Below are positions 18,252 through 26,289 of a stretch of DNA of 64,000 nucleotides, piece by piece. This DNA comes from Roseiarcus sp963696665 (GTDB lineage: Bacteria; Pseudomonadota; Alphaproteobacteria; Rhizobiales; Beijerinckiaceae). The translations under genes and the position numbers were made by a program. The notes under the pieces are model-generated. The model had not been told where the DNA came from. It searched no databases and saw nothing but the letters and a program-made list of their open reading frames with translations. The stretch is from assembly GCA_963696665.1 (NCBI GenBank), contig CAVOLE010000005.1, positions 310,001 to 374,000 of the forward strand, given 5' to 3'. Position 1 is the first letter of the stretch. The number at the start of each line of letters is the position of its first letter.

Positions 18252-19772
18252 ATGGCGGATCCGAGCGTATTGATCGTCGGCGCAGGCCCGACCGGACTGG
18301 TTCTCGCCCTTTGGCTGACGAAACAGGGCGTCCCCGTCCGCATCGTCGACGAGACCGCCGAACCTGGAACAACGTCCCGGGCGCTTGCCGTCCACGCGCG
18401 TACGCTCGAGCTCTATGAGCAGCTCGATCTCGCCGGGCCTGTCGTGGCGAAAGGCTACACGGTCCCGGGCCTCCGCTTATGGCTCGCCGGTCGTGAAGCG
18501 GCGCGGGTTCCGTTCGAGCAAATCGCCTCGGATCTCACGCCCTATGGCTTCCTGCACATCTTCCCGCAGGACGAGCACGAGCGGCTCTTGATCGAACGTC
18601 TGCAAGACCTTGGCGTGCAGGTGGAGCGACGGACCGGATTTCTCGGATATGCCGAGGAAGGCGACCACATCACCGCCCGCTTGCGTGGGCCCGAAGGCGC
18701 CGAAAGCACGGTGACTGCCGCCTTCATCGCCGGCTGCGACGGCGCGAAATCGAAAGTCCGTGAAATCATGGGGACGGGCTTTCCGGGCGGGACCTATCCG
18801 CAGACCTTCTACGTCGCCGACGTGGTTGGCGAAGGCCTGGCCTTCAACGGCGATCTCGACGTCGATCTCGACGAATCCGACTTCCTGGCCATTTTCCCAT
18901 TGGCGCATGAGGGCCGCGTCCGCCTGATCGGGGCGGTCAAGCCGGATCCTAAAAAAGATCCCGACAAGCTCACCTTCGACGACATCAGCGATCGGGCCAC
19001 GCACAATCTGAAGCTCAAGGTCGACAAGGTGAACTGGTTCTCGGTCTACCGCGTCCACCATCGGGTGACCGACCGTTTCCGAAAGGGCCGAGCCTTCGTC
19101 CTGGGCGATGCGGCGCATATTCATACGCCCGTGGGCGGGCAGGGGATGAACACCGGCATCGGCGATGCGATCAACCTCGCCTGGAAGCTCGAGGCCGTTT
19201 TGGGCGGCCGCGCGCAGGACGCGTTGCTCGACACGTACGAAGCCGAGCGGCGCGCCTTCGCTTTGCGCCTGGTGCAAACGACCGACCGCTTCTTCAACGT
19301 CGCCGCCGCCGAAGGCAATCTGGCCGAGATCATTCGCACGCGCGTCGCGCCGATCGTCCTGCCGCAGATGGTGAGGTTCGAGGCGGCCCGCGACTATATT
19401 TTCCGCACCATCTCCCAGATCACCTTGAACTATCGCGGCAAGGGCCTGGATGAAGGCCACGCCGGACCCGTTCACGGCGGCGATCGCCTGCCCTGGGTGA
19501 AGATGGGCGAACGCGACAACTACCAGGCGCTCAAGCGCATCGGCTGGCAGATCCATGTCTATGGGAAGGCCGACGACTATGTGAAGCGGTGGGCGCAAGA
19601 TCGTCGCATTCCGCTTGAGATCTATGCGTGGGCGGAGGCAATGAGCCATGCGGGCTTGAGGGAGAACGCGCTCTATCTCATCCGTCCCGACACCTATATC
19701 GCGCTGGCCTTATCCGCCCCGTCCGTGGATGCGGTCGAGCATTATCTCGCCAAGCTTCGGATCAATCCGTAA
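18252..19772 (+). CDS. FAD-dependent aromatic monooxygenase (PheA/TfdB-like)
   Basis: Cytoplasmic flavoprotein hydroxylase of 506 residues. Dinucleotide-binding GAGPTGLVLAL near residue 10, the DG motif GCDGAKSKVRE (about 158), and the FAD ribityl-binding GD motif VLGDAAHIHTPVGGQGMNTG (about 285) are all complete. Preference for NADPH and a phenolic or polyketide-type substrate is typical for the family, but the substrate cannot be told. The C-terminal thioredoxin-like part is present though divergent. It is monocistronic, facing a convergent kinase-like gene. Confidence 0.9.
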   Translation: MADPSVLIVGAGPTGLVLALWLTKQGVPVRIVDETAEPGTTSRALAVHARTLELYEQLDLAGPVVAKGYTVPGLRLWLAGREAARVPFEQIASDLTPYGFLHIFPQDEHERLLIERLQDLGVQVERRTGFLGYAEEGDHITARLRGPEGAESTVTAAFIAGCDGAKSKVREIMGTGFPGGTYPQTFYVADVVGEGLAFNGDLDVDLDESDFLAIFPLAHEGRVRLIGAVKPDPKKDPDKLTFDDISDRATHNLKLKVDKVNWFSVYRVHHRVTDRFRKGRAFVLGDAAHIHTPVGGQGMNTGIGDAINLAWKLEAVLGGRAQDALLDTYEAERRAFALRLVQTTDRFFNVAAAEGNLAEIIRTRVAPIVLPQMVRFEAARDYIFRTISQITLNYRGKGLDEGHAGPVHGGDRLPWVKMGERDNYQALKRIGWQIHVYGKADDYVKRWAQDRRIPLEIYAWAEAMSHAGLRENALYLIRPDTYIALALSAPSVDAVEHYLAKLRINP

Positions 19773-19778
19773 ACGCCG

Positions 19779-20294
19779 TCAGGCTGATGGCGCGACGCGG
19801 AAGCGGCCGGCCTTGAGATCCTGGACAATGATCTTGGCGATCGCCCTCGGGCTCTCGTCGTTGTCAGGCTCAACCACATGCCGCGCATCGGCCGAGAAAA
19901 GCGCGTAGAAACCCTGGTCGTATTTCGCGATTCTGCCCTCGGCGCGGTCGCGAGCGCGCGCCTCGCAGATTTCAAGCGGCGGGCGCAGCACAACATAGTC
20001 GAGCCGCGCATCTCTCAGGATCTTCTGCGCTGCCGGCACGAAGGGCGGCGGAACCGAGAAATCGAGCAGCACATCGTAGCCGGTGCGTGCGAGCGATCCC
20101 GCCGCCGAGGTCATCGCGCGCATGATCGCGCGGAAGTCTTCGCGCCGGTCGCGCTCCGCCCGCTTGACCAGAAACACCCAGAATTGGTCGCCCTCGATAT
20201 AGGCGAGCGGTCCCGGCGAGAGCCCGATCAGCTCTTTTGAAACCGCCGTTTTGCCGGCCCCGATCGGTCCGGAAAGGATAGTCACCGCCGCCAC
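19779..20294 (-). CDS. P-loop nucleotide kinase / zeta-toxin-like ATPase
   Basis: Small (171-residue) cytoplasmic AAA-type ATP-binding protein. GTG at 20294 is favoured because GAGGAG lies seven bases before it; an in-frame ATG at 20363 would add 23 poorly similar residues. Walker A is GPIGAGKTAVSKEL, followed by the DQFWVF acceptor region and a LID-like R-x-x-x-R segment EARARDRAEGR. The closest recognisable families are gluconate-kinase-like and zeta-toxin kinases. No antitoxin gene is adjacent, so a housekeeping kinase role is more likely. Confidence 0.75.
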   Translation of the reverse strand: MAAVTILSGPIGAGKTAVSKELIGLSPGPLAYIEGDQFWVFLVKRAERDRREDFRAIMRAMTSAAGSLARTGYDVLLDFSVPPPFVPAAQKILRDARLDYVVLRPPLEICEARARDRAEGRIAKYDQGFYALFSADARHVVEPDNDESPRAIAKIIVQDLKAGRFRVAPSA

Positions 20295-20415
20295 GACTGT
20301 CTCCTCTTCTCGGGCAAACGTTCGCGGCCTTCCGGCCCAAGCAAGTGTCGCCGCGCCGCTCAAAGAGCTAAGCTATCTCCCCGGATCACGTTTCAAATGA
20401 CAGGAGCGGCGACGC

Positions 20416-20811
20416 GTGGGCAAGCCAGATCTCAAATGGAGCGAGCAGGAGGAAGACGACGATTTCGAGGCTGCGTTCAAATATCTTTCGCTTCTGCGCC
20501 CCGACGCGAAAGCCCACGCGCTCGTCAAGAGCCTTCGCGGCTCGAAGCTTGTCGAGCACGCCGCGAAGGACTTGTTGCGCGCGGCTCAGCTTCCGCTTCT
20601 GCCCCGTGACGAGCCGCATGTCGATCAGGACCTGAAGCGGATTCAGAAAGGCAAGGCGCTCGCGCCGGTTCTTCTTGTTCGCGGGGATATGGGAAACGGG
20701 CTTCCTCTTGTTGTCGCGGATGGTTATCACCGCATCTGCGCGGTCGTCTATTTCGACGAGAGCGCGCCCGTTCGCTGCCGAATCGCCGACATCGTCGGCG
20801 GAAGCACTTAA
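20416..20811 (+). CDS. ParB/Srx-like domain protein of unknown function
   Basis: A 131-residue cytoplasmic protein starting with GTG at 20416. Its C-terminal half carries NGLPLVVADGYHRICAVVYFDE, the DGxHR box of the ParB/sulfiredoxin fold, where the motif binds nucleotide. The N-terminal half is charged and helical. Similar small proteins are widespread in alphaproteobacteria without assigned role. Not a plasmid partition gene: the ParB DNA-binding helix-turn-helix is missing. Confidence 0.7.
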   Translation: MGKPDLKWSEQEEDDDFEAAFKYLSLLRPDAKAHALVKSLRGSKLVEHAAKDLLRAAQLPLLPRDEPHVDQDLKRIQKGKALAPVLLVRGDMGNGLPLVVADGYHRICAVVYFDESAPVRCRIADIVGGST

Positions 20812-20948
20812 CTTAAGGACCTTGTTCTGCTGGTTGCATCGCTTTCCCGTCTCTTGGCGTCTGTACAAGGCCATTGGCTCAACGTTTAGAATTCGTAAGT
20901 GAACAAATAGCTCGGACACCTGGCCCGATCTTACAGGAGATAGTTCCC

Positions 20949-21896
20949 ATGAAGGCAATCGTGGTGACGGATCAGGCTACGGGAACGGCCGGGATGAAGC
21001 TGGTGGAGCGGCCCGAGCCGCAGGGGGCAGCAGCGCTCGCCAGCCTCTCGGGCGCGAATTACGGCGATGTCGTTGTTCAGGTCCATGCGTCGGGATTCAC
21101 CGGAGATGAGCTGGCGTGGCCCTCGACCTGGGTCGATCGTCTCGGGCGTGACCGGACCCCTTCGATCCCAGGCCACGAGCTGGCCGGAGTGGTCACCGCC
21201 CTCAGCTATGGAACGACGGGGCTGTCGGTGGGACAGCGGGTGTTCGGCCTCACGGACTGGACTCGCGACGGCACGCTGGCGGAGTATGTAGCCGTCGAGG
21301 CGCGCAACCTCGCGCCGCTGCCGGGGGACGTTGACTTCGTGGTGGGCGCGGCCCTCGTGATGTCGGGCCTGACCGCGTGGCAGGGGCTGTTCGAGCACGG
21401 CCGCTTTTGTGCGGGGCAGAGCGTCCTTGTGCACGGCGCGGCCGGCGTAGTCGGTTCGATGGCGACCCAGCTCGCGCGTGAGGCCGGAGCGTATGTCATC
21501 GGGACCGGGCGCGCTGCCGCCCGTCAGACGGCTCTCGACTTCGGCGCGCAGGAGTTCGTCGACCTCGATAACGACGCTTTGGAAGATATCGGCGGAGTCG
21601 ATCTGGTTTTCGATGTCCTCGGCGGCGACATCGCGAAGCGGTCTGCGGGCGTGATTCGAGCCGGAGGAACGCTGGTGAGTATCGTCGGCCCGACCGAGGC
21701 GCGGCCCGCTGACGGCCGGACGGTTGACTTCGTCGTCGTACCCGATCGCGCCCAACTGAGTGAGATTGTCCGGCGGGCTCGCGACGGACGAGTGCGGACA
21801 AACATCGGCAATGTGGCTGCCCTCGACGATGCCGTCGCCGCCTTCAACCCGACCGAACGGATCAAGGGAAAGACGATCATCCGCGTTCGTCCGTGA
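20949..21896 (+). CDS. MDR-family NADPH:quinone reductase
   Basis: Zinc-free medium-chain reductase of 315 residues. The ATG at 20949 has a GGAG ribosome site (ACAGGAG) upstream. The catalytic-domain signature SIPGHELAGVVTAL and the Rossmann loop VHGAAGVVGSMATQLA are typical; the zinc-binding cysteines of alcohol dehydrogenases are absent. Likely reduces quinones or enals with NADPH as part of electrophile defence. It is followed by a short gene-tail remnant. Confidence 0.9.
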   Translation: MKAIVVTDQATGTAGMKLVERPEPQGAAALASLSGANYGDVVVQVHASGFTGDELAWPSTWVDRLGRDRTPSIPGHELAGVVTALSYGTTGLSVGQRVFGLTDWTRDGTLAEYVAVEARNLAPLPGDVDFVVGAALVMSGLTAWQGLFEHGRFCAGQSVLVHGAAGVVGSMATQLAREAGAYVIGTGRAAARQTALDFGAQEFVDLDNDALEDIGGVDLVFDVLGGDIAKRSAGVIRAGGTLVSIVGPTEARPADGRTVDFVVVPDRAQLSEIVRRARDGRVRTNIGNVAALDDAVAAFNPTERIKGKTIIRVRP

Positions 21897-21911
21897 GGAC
21901 TCGGGGAGGGC

Positions 21912-22016
21912 GAGCGGTTCTGCTTTTATACGTCCAACGCCACAGGCGCGCCGAAGGGCGTGGCGCCTGACATCGGCGGCTATCTGGTCGCGCTCGAATG
22001 GTCGATGTCGGCTTAA
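21912..22016 (+). pseudogene. Possible tail of a lost gene
   Basis: An open segment ending in TAA at 22014 reads ERFCFYTSNATGAPKGVAPD then IGGYLVALEWSMSA. It has codon use like a real gene but no start, and its upstream part merges into the quinone reductase stop region. It could be the 3' end of a deleted gene; the parent family was not recognised. Confidence 0.3.
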
Positions 22017-22060
22017 GCAGCCCGCTCGCCCGATCGACGGCGGATGCCCGCGCCGATCGG

Positions 22061-22582
22061 TCAGTAAATGACCTTGCTTGCTGCGGCGACGGCCGCGCGC
22101 TTGGCGAATTTTTCAACGATCGCCTTCAGCTCCGGGTCTCGAATGAGTGAGATCGCCTTCTCCGGATCGACCCACTGAACCACGCGCTGTCCGAATTCGG
22201 GCCAGGTCGAGCTTTGCCTGCGAACCAGGAGCGGGAAAATCTTGACCTCGTAGTCCGGGTCGGCGCCGTTCTCGCCCGCCGCCTTTTTGTATCTGAAAAT
22301 CCCGATCGCTCGCGCGCCGATCTTTCCTCTGACGCCGGCTTCCTCGAACGCCTCGCGCGCGGCCGACTTCGAAGGCGTCAGTCGCTTAATGGGCCAACCC
22401 TTCGGCACGATCCACCGCCGCGACTGACGCGTCGTGACGATGAGGATCTCGAGCGCGGCCATGGACGTGAATCGGTAAGGCAACGCGCCATATTGGACGC
22501 GGACCGCCGGCCGTCCTTTTCGTCTCTTTGCATTGCGGGGGATGATCGCATCTCCGAAGAGCCAGCTTTTAACGCGTTGCAA
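22061..22582 (-). CDS. Nudix hydrolase
   Basis: A 173-residue hydrolase of nucleoside diphosphate-X compounds. The Nudix helix is REAFEEAGV, preceded by PKGWPIKRLTPSKSAA; the first Glu of the GX5EX7REUXEEXGU pattern is not present in this alignment. The motif is therefore a variant, close to the DIPP-type Nudix proteins of rhizobia. The start at 22582 is tentative; MAALEIL further in would remove 41 residues. No operon link is seen. Confidence 0.85.
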   Translation of the reverse strand: MQRVKSWLFGDAIIPRNAKRRKGRPAVRVQYGALPYRFTSMAALEILIVTTRQSRRWIVPKGWPIKRLTPSKSAAREAFEEAGVRGKIGARAIGIFRYKKAAGENGADPDYEVKIFPLLVRRQSSTWPEFGQRVVQWVDPEKAISLIRDPELKAIVEKFAKRAAVAAASKVIY

Positions 22583-22673
22583 TCCGGATAGTTACAAATC
22601 GGCCGGATTGAAAGTCCCACGCAGCCGCGCATCGGCCAAATTCTTTCTGCCGGGAGCCTACGGGCGATGCCCG

Positions 22674-23240
22674 TCACGGAAGAAGCGCGCTTTCCCGGTA
22701 AGCCTCGATGATCGCGTCGTAGACCTTCGCGTCGCCACGGCTACGGGCGATCAGTTGCGCGCCTTGGACCGCAGCGTAAATCGCGAGCGCTTGGCCCTTG
22801 ACGGCGTCACCCCCTCGGGACTCGCCGAGCGAGAGAATTTTGACGAGCCAGTCGACATTCGCCTCGCCGAACTTGACCACCTCGATCCTGACGTCGAGAG
22901 GGAGCTCCGTGAATTCGGCCGCCATCATGCCGCCGAGGCACATCCGATTGTCGTTTTGTACGGTGCGACTAAAGACATCCGTGTATTTCTGGATGCAAGC
23001 CCTCTGGTCGAGCCCCTCGGCCAGCAGCCCGTTGAGATATTCCAAAAAATCGAACGTATAGCGCGCCGCCACCGCGCTCCCCAGTTCGCCCTTGGTCGGG
23101 AAATAATGGTAGATGCTGGCGCTCTTGATACCGACATCCTTTGCCAGCTCCCGGAAGCTCAAGCCGTTATAGCCGCGGTCCTGCACGGCCAGGCGCGCCG
23201 CCGTCATGATCCTCTCTTTCGTGTCAGTCGCGGTCGCCAT
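22674..23240 (-). CDS. TetR/AcrR-family repressor
   Basis: A 188-residue DNA-binding regulator. The helix-turn-helix is GLSFRELAKDVGIKSASIYHYFPTKGEL (residues about 25-52, given in two parts: recognition helix SASIYHYF). The ligand domain is typical of AefR/NemR-like members. It is divergent from the amidase gene, and the 125-base gap between them holds two 22-bp inverted-repeat operators in opposite orientation, so it most likely represses itself and the amidase. Confidence 0.9.
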   Translation of the reverse strand: MATATDTKERIMTAARLAVQDRGYNGLSFRELAKDVGIKSASIYHYFPTKGELGSAVAARYTFDFLEYLNGLLAEGLDQRACIQKYTDVFSRTVQNDNRMCLGGMMAAEFTELPLDVRIEVVKFGEANVDWLVKILSLGESRGGDAVKGQALAIYAAVQGAQLIARSRGDAKVYDAIIEAYRESALLP

Positions 23241-23255
23241 TGTCTTTGCCCTTCA

Positions 23256-23277
23256 CTCTACCTGACGACAGATAGAC
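23256..23277. promoter_or_regulatory. TetR operator O1
   Basis: CTCTACCTGACGACAGATAGAC lies 15 bases before the tetR start and is the reverse complement, with two mismatches, of O2. Each is an imperfect palindrome with half-site CTACCTG. Confidence 0.65.
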
Positions 23278-23322
23278 GTTGACAGCGTCCATGGGAAGGG
23301 GTAGACGGCTGCTGCCGATAGT

Positions 23323-23344
23323 GTCTACCTGTCGTCAGGTAGAC
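23323..23344. promoter_or_regulatory. TetR operator O2
   Basis: GTCTACCTG-TCGT-CAGGTAGAC is a perfect 9-bp inverted repeat around a 4-base centre, 20 bases before the amidase start, ideally placed to block its promoter. A lone half site (GTAGAC) also lies at 23301. Confidence 0.7.
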
Positions 23345-23364
23345 AGCTCGAACAGGAGACGACT

Positions 23365-24789
23365 ATGCTCCATCAGCAGATCACGGACACCAGCGCCATC
23401 CATTATCAGGAGGCGACCGCGCTCGCGGCGCTCATCCGGACGAAACAGCTCTCATCGCGTGAAGTGGTCCAGGCGCATCTGGACCGCATCCAGGCCGTCA
23501 ACCCGCAGGTCAACGCCGTCGTCACCCTCATGGCGGAACAGGCGCTGACGAGCGCCGATGCGGCCGACCGAGCCGTCGCCGCCGGCGCGCCGCTGGGGCC
23601 GCTGCACGGGGTCCCGTTCTCGATCAAGGACGCTTTGGACACCGCGGGCGTTCTCACCCAGCGCGGCTCGAAGCTGTTCGCCGGCAACGTTCCCGACAAG
23701 GACGCGACTGCGGTCGCGCGCTTCAAGGCCGCGGGCGGCATTCCGCTGATGAAAACCAACCTCCCCGAGTTTTCCGCCTGGACCGAGAGCGACAACCGGG
23801 TCACGGGTCGAACCAACAACCCCTGGAGCCTCGAGCGCACGCCCGGCGGCTCATCCGGCGGCGAATCGGCGGCGCTTGCGGCCGGCATGTCGCCGATCGG
23901 CATCGGCAGCGATGTCATGATCTCGGTGCGCGGCCCGGCCGCCTTCACCGGCGTCGCGGCGCTGAAAGCCACGCATGGCCGCATTCCCTATACCGGCCAT
24001 TACCCCAGAGTGACATCCCACTGGTGGCATGTCGGGCCGATGGCCCGCACGATCCGCGACGTGGCGCTTGGCTACTCGATCCTGAAGGGGCCGGACGGCA
24101 CCGACGGCTACGCCATTCATGCCCGGGACGCTGAAGCCGACGGCGGCGGCCTTGCCGGTCAGCCGGTCCGCGTGGGTTGGGTCTCCGACGCGGCTTTCGC
24201 TCCCGTCGATCCCGAGATCACCGCGGCGGTCGCCACGGCGGCGCGTCAGCTCGCCGATCTCGGATGCGTGGTGGAGGAGGTGAGGCTGCCTTTCCTTGGC
24301 GATCCCTTCGGCACGCTCGCCACCCTTGTCTATGGCGAGATCGTCCCGTCGATAAAAGCCCTGGCCGCGGGCCGGGAAAGCGAACTGCATGCGATCGGCG
24401 CCGGCATTGTCGGGATGGCGGATCCCTCCTTCGGCGATTTCGCGGCGGCGCACGCAAGGGTCGAGGCGCTAAGGTCGGCCTTTGCCGGCTATTTCCAGAA
24501 ATACGACGTGCTGTTGACCCCGGTCACTCCGATGACCGCCACGCCGCACGGCGCCCTGGAGCTCGTCGTCAATGGCGTGACGGCCCCGTGGACTCACGTC
24601 ATGGCGGCGACCTGCCCCTTCAACATGACGGGGCTGCCCGCGCTTTCGGTGCCCTACGCCTTCAGCTCCGAGAAGCTGCCGATCGGAATCCAGCTTGTGG
24701 CCGAGTGGCTGGATGAGGCGACCATCCTGCGGCTCGGCGCAATGCTGGAACGCCGCGGCGGCCTCGGCGACCGCCATCCCACCCTTTGA
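23365..24789 (+). CDS. Amidase-signature family hydrolase
   Basis: A 474-residue amide hydrolase using the Ser-cisSer-Lys triad. Lys88 lies in PFSIKDAL, the cis-Ser in GGSSGGES (161-168), and the nucleophile Ser187 in GSDVMISVRGPA. In most members the last motif reads DxGGSxRxPA; here the two oxyanion-loop glycines are replaced by Met-Ile. Overall length and fold motifs are normal, so it is probably folded but with altered activity. Divergent from the TetR regulator with two operators between them, suggesting induction by an amide or nitrile-derived compound. Confidence 0.88.
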   Translation: MLHQQITDTSAIHYQEATALAALIRTKQLSSREVVQAHLDRIQAVNPQVNAVVTLMAEQALTSADAADRAVAAGAPLGPLHGVPFSIKDALDTAGVLTQRGSKLFAGNVPDKDATAVARFKAAGGIPLMKTNLPEFSAWTESDNRVTGRTNNPWSLERTPGGSSGGESAALAAGMSPIGIGSDVMISVRGPAAFTGVAALKATHGRIPYTGHYPRVTSHWWHVGPMARTIRDVALGYSILKGPDGTDGYAIHARDAEADGGGLAGQPVRVGWVSDAAFAPVDPEITAAVATAARQLADLGCVVEEVRLPFLGDPFGTLATLVYGEIVPSIKALAAGRESELHAIGAGIVGMADPSFGDFAAAHARVEALRSAFAGYFQKYDVLLTPVTPMTATPHGALELVVNGVTAPWTHVMAATCPFNMTGLPALSVPYAFSSEKLPIGIQLVAEWLDEATILRLGAMLERRGGLGDRHPTL

Positions 24790-24797
24790 ACCGAGCG

Positions 24798-24828
24798 GGG
24801 TCTCTCGCGATCAGATCGCGGGAGACCC
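24798..24828 (+). terminator. Long hairpin after the amidase gene
   Basis: GGGTCTCTCGCGATC and GATCGCGGGAGACCC flank a single A, giving a 15-bp stem with one mismatch nine bases after the stop. There is no T-run, so termination by the hairpin alone is unsure. Confidence 0.5.
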
Positions 24829-24988
24829 GACCGATGGCGGCCTTAGACCCCCCGGGGTCGCTGGCGGAGTTCTCGAATTCAATCGACATTCTGTTGCGTT
24901 AAAGCGAAAGCACCGTTATGATTTCGGACATGAGAAACTCGGCTGCCCCGCTTCGCCACAACGAGATCCTTAATGCGAGGCGCCCACG

Positions 24989-25177
24989 ATTGCAACCAGG
25001 ACGGGTCTCCGGCAGTGAGGGGGATTTTTTTTATTTTTTTCCGCTGTAACCCACTGAAAAGTCTCGATTTCGGAAAAATAAACGTTAGTAAACGTTAGTA
25101 AATTTACTAGCGTTTAGTAGCGTTTATGCTCGTTTGCTAGCGTTTACTTGAATCGAATTCGCGCTTTCGGGTTGTAT
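24989..25177 (+). repeat. MITE-like intergenic element, copy 1
   Basis: A roughly 189-bp element between convergent genes. Right end GGTTGTAT (25170-25177); the left end (TGCAACC at 24991-24997) is decayed. After a T-rich stretch and GTAACCCACTGAAAAG comes an array of 10-base units: TAAACGTTAG twice (25079-25098), centre TAAATTTA (25099-25106), CTAGCGTTTA, GTAGCGTTTA, TGCTCGTTTG and CTAGCGTTTA (to 25146). Left and right units pair as a hairpin; C-to-T changes in the left units keep pairing through G-U. Two other copies lie at 33587 and 63469. Confidence 0.75.
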
Positions 25178-25198
25178 CCGGCCCCCGCCGGGATGCGC

Positions 25199-26182
25199 TC
25201 ACGGGATGGTCACCACCAGCCGTCCCCGCGTCTCGCCCTTGAGGATGCGGGCCCCGGCCTCGAACACCTCGGCCAGAGGGATGGTCTCGGTCATCGAGGC
25301 GAGCTTCAAGCGGTCGAGGTCGAGCGCCAGGCGCCGCCAGGCTTCGAGACGCCGTTCGGTCGGGCAGTGGACGCTGTCGACGCCCAAGAGCGAGACGCCG
25401 CGCAGGATGAACGGCGCGACCGTCGTGGTTAAGTCCATTCCGCCGGCGAGCCCACAAGACGCGACCGCGCCGCCGTAGCGCGTCTGCGCCAGCACGTTGG
25501 CGAGCGTCGTCGAGCCGACGCTGTCTATCGCCGCGGCCCATTGCTCCTTGCCGAGCGGCCTGCCGGGGCTGCTTAGCGTCGCGCGGTCGATGATCTCGTC
25601 CGCGCCGAGCGCCTTGAGATATGCGGCCTCAGCTTGGCGTCCCGTGGAGGCGATCACCCGCCAGCCTTTGTCGGCGAAGAGGGAGATCGCCATCGAGCCG
25701 ACGCCGCCGGCCGCCCCCGTCACCAGCGCCGCGCCCGCGGAGGGCGCGAGATCGTGCCGCTCGATCGCCATCAGCGCCAGCATCGCCGTGAAGCCGGCTG
25801 TGCCGATCGCCATCGCCTCGGCCCGGGTGAGGCCGGTCGGCAGCTTGACCAGCCAGTCGCCATTCACCCGCGCTCTCTCGGAATAGCCGCCGAAATGGGT
25901 CTCGCTGAGCCCGTAGCCGGTCAGCACCACCTCGTCGCCCGGCGCAAAGTCCGAGCGGCGGGAGCTCTCCACGATTCCAGCGAGGTCGACGCCGAGCACC
26001 ATCGGAAACCGCCGGATGACCGGCGATTTGCCGCTGAGCGCCAGCCCGTCCTTGTAATTGACGGTCGAATGCGTCACCCGGACCGTGACGTCGCCCTCCA
26101 TGAGCTCGGACTCGTCCATCTCGACGAACTTGACGGCCTGCCCGGCCTCGGTCTTGTCGGCGCGAACGGCGCGAAAACTCAT
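25199..26182 (-). CDS. acuI: Acrylyl-CoA reductase AcuI / YhdH-type MDR oxidoreductase
   Basis: NADPH-dependent reductase of 327 residues that detoxifies acrylyl-CoA in the YhdH/AcuI family. Typical sequence: HSTVNYKDGLALSGKSPV near the N-terminus, VLGVDLAGIVESS, GYSERARVNGDWLV and the cofactor loop VTGAAGGVGSMAISLF. ATG at 26182. The gene is single and divergent from tag. In bacteria that handle propionate or DMSP it removes toxic acrylyl-CoA; that role is inferred from family. Confidence 0.92.
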   Translation of the reverse strand: MSFRAVRADKTEAGQAVKFVEMDESELMEGDVTVRVTHSTVNYKDGLALSGKSPVIRRFPMVLGVDLAGIVESSRRSDFAPGDEVVLTGYGLSETHFGGYSERARVNGDWLVKLPTGLTRAEAMAIGTAGFTAMLALMAIERHDLAPSAGAALVTGAAGGVGSMAISLFADKGWRVIASTGRQAEAAYLKALGADEIIDRATLSSPGRPLGKEQWAAAIDSVGSTTLANVLAQTRYGGAVASCGLAGGMDLTTTVAPFILRGVSLLGVDSVHCPTERRLEAWRRLALDLDRLKLASMTETIPLAEVFEAGARILKGETRGRLVVTIP

Positions 26183-26289
26183 GGTCTATTCCCCTTGAGT
26201 TGGCCCACGAAGAAGCGAAGTCTATGAGCGGGATTCCGGGCGGGTCAAACGGTTTGCCTGAGGCACGGGTTGAGGAGGGAAGGTCGCCA

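Noticed and set aside
25079..25146. CRISPR-like short repeats
   Set aside because: Units are 10 bp and contiguous with no spacers, and left and right halves are inverted; this is a hairpin array, not CRISPR.
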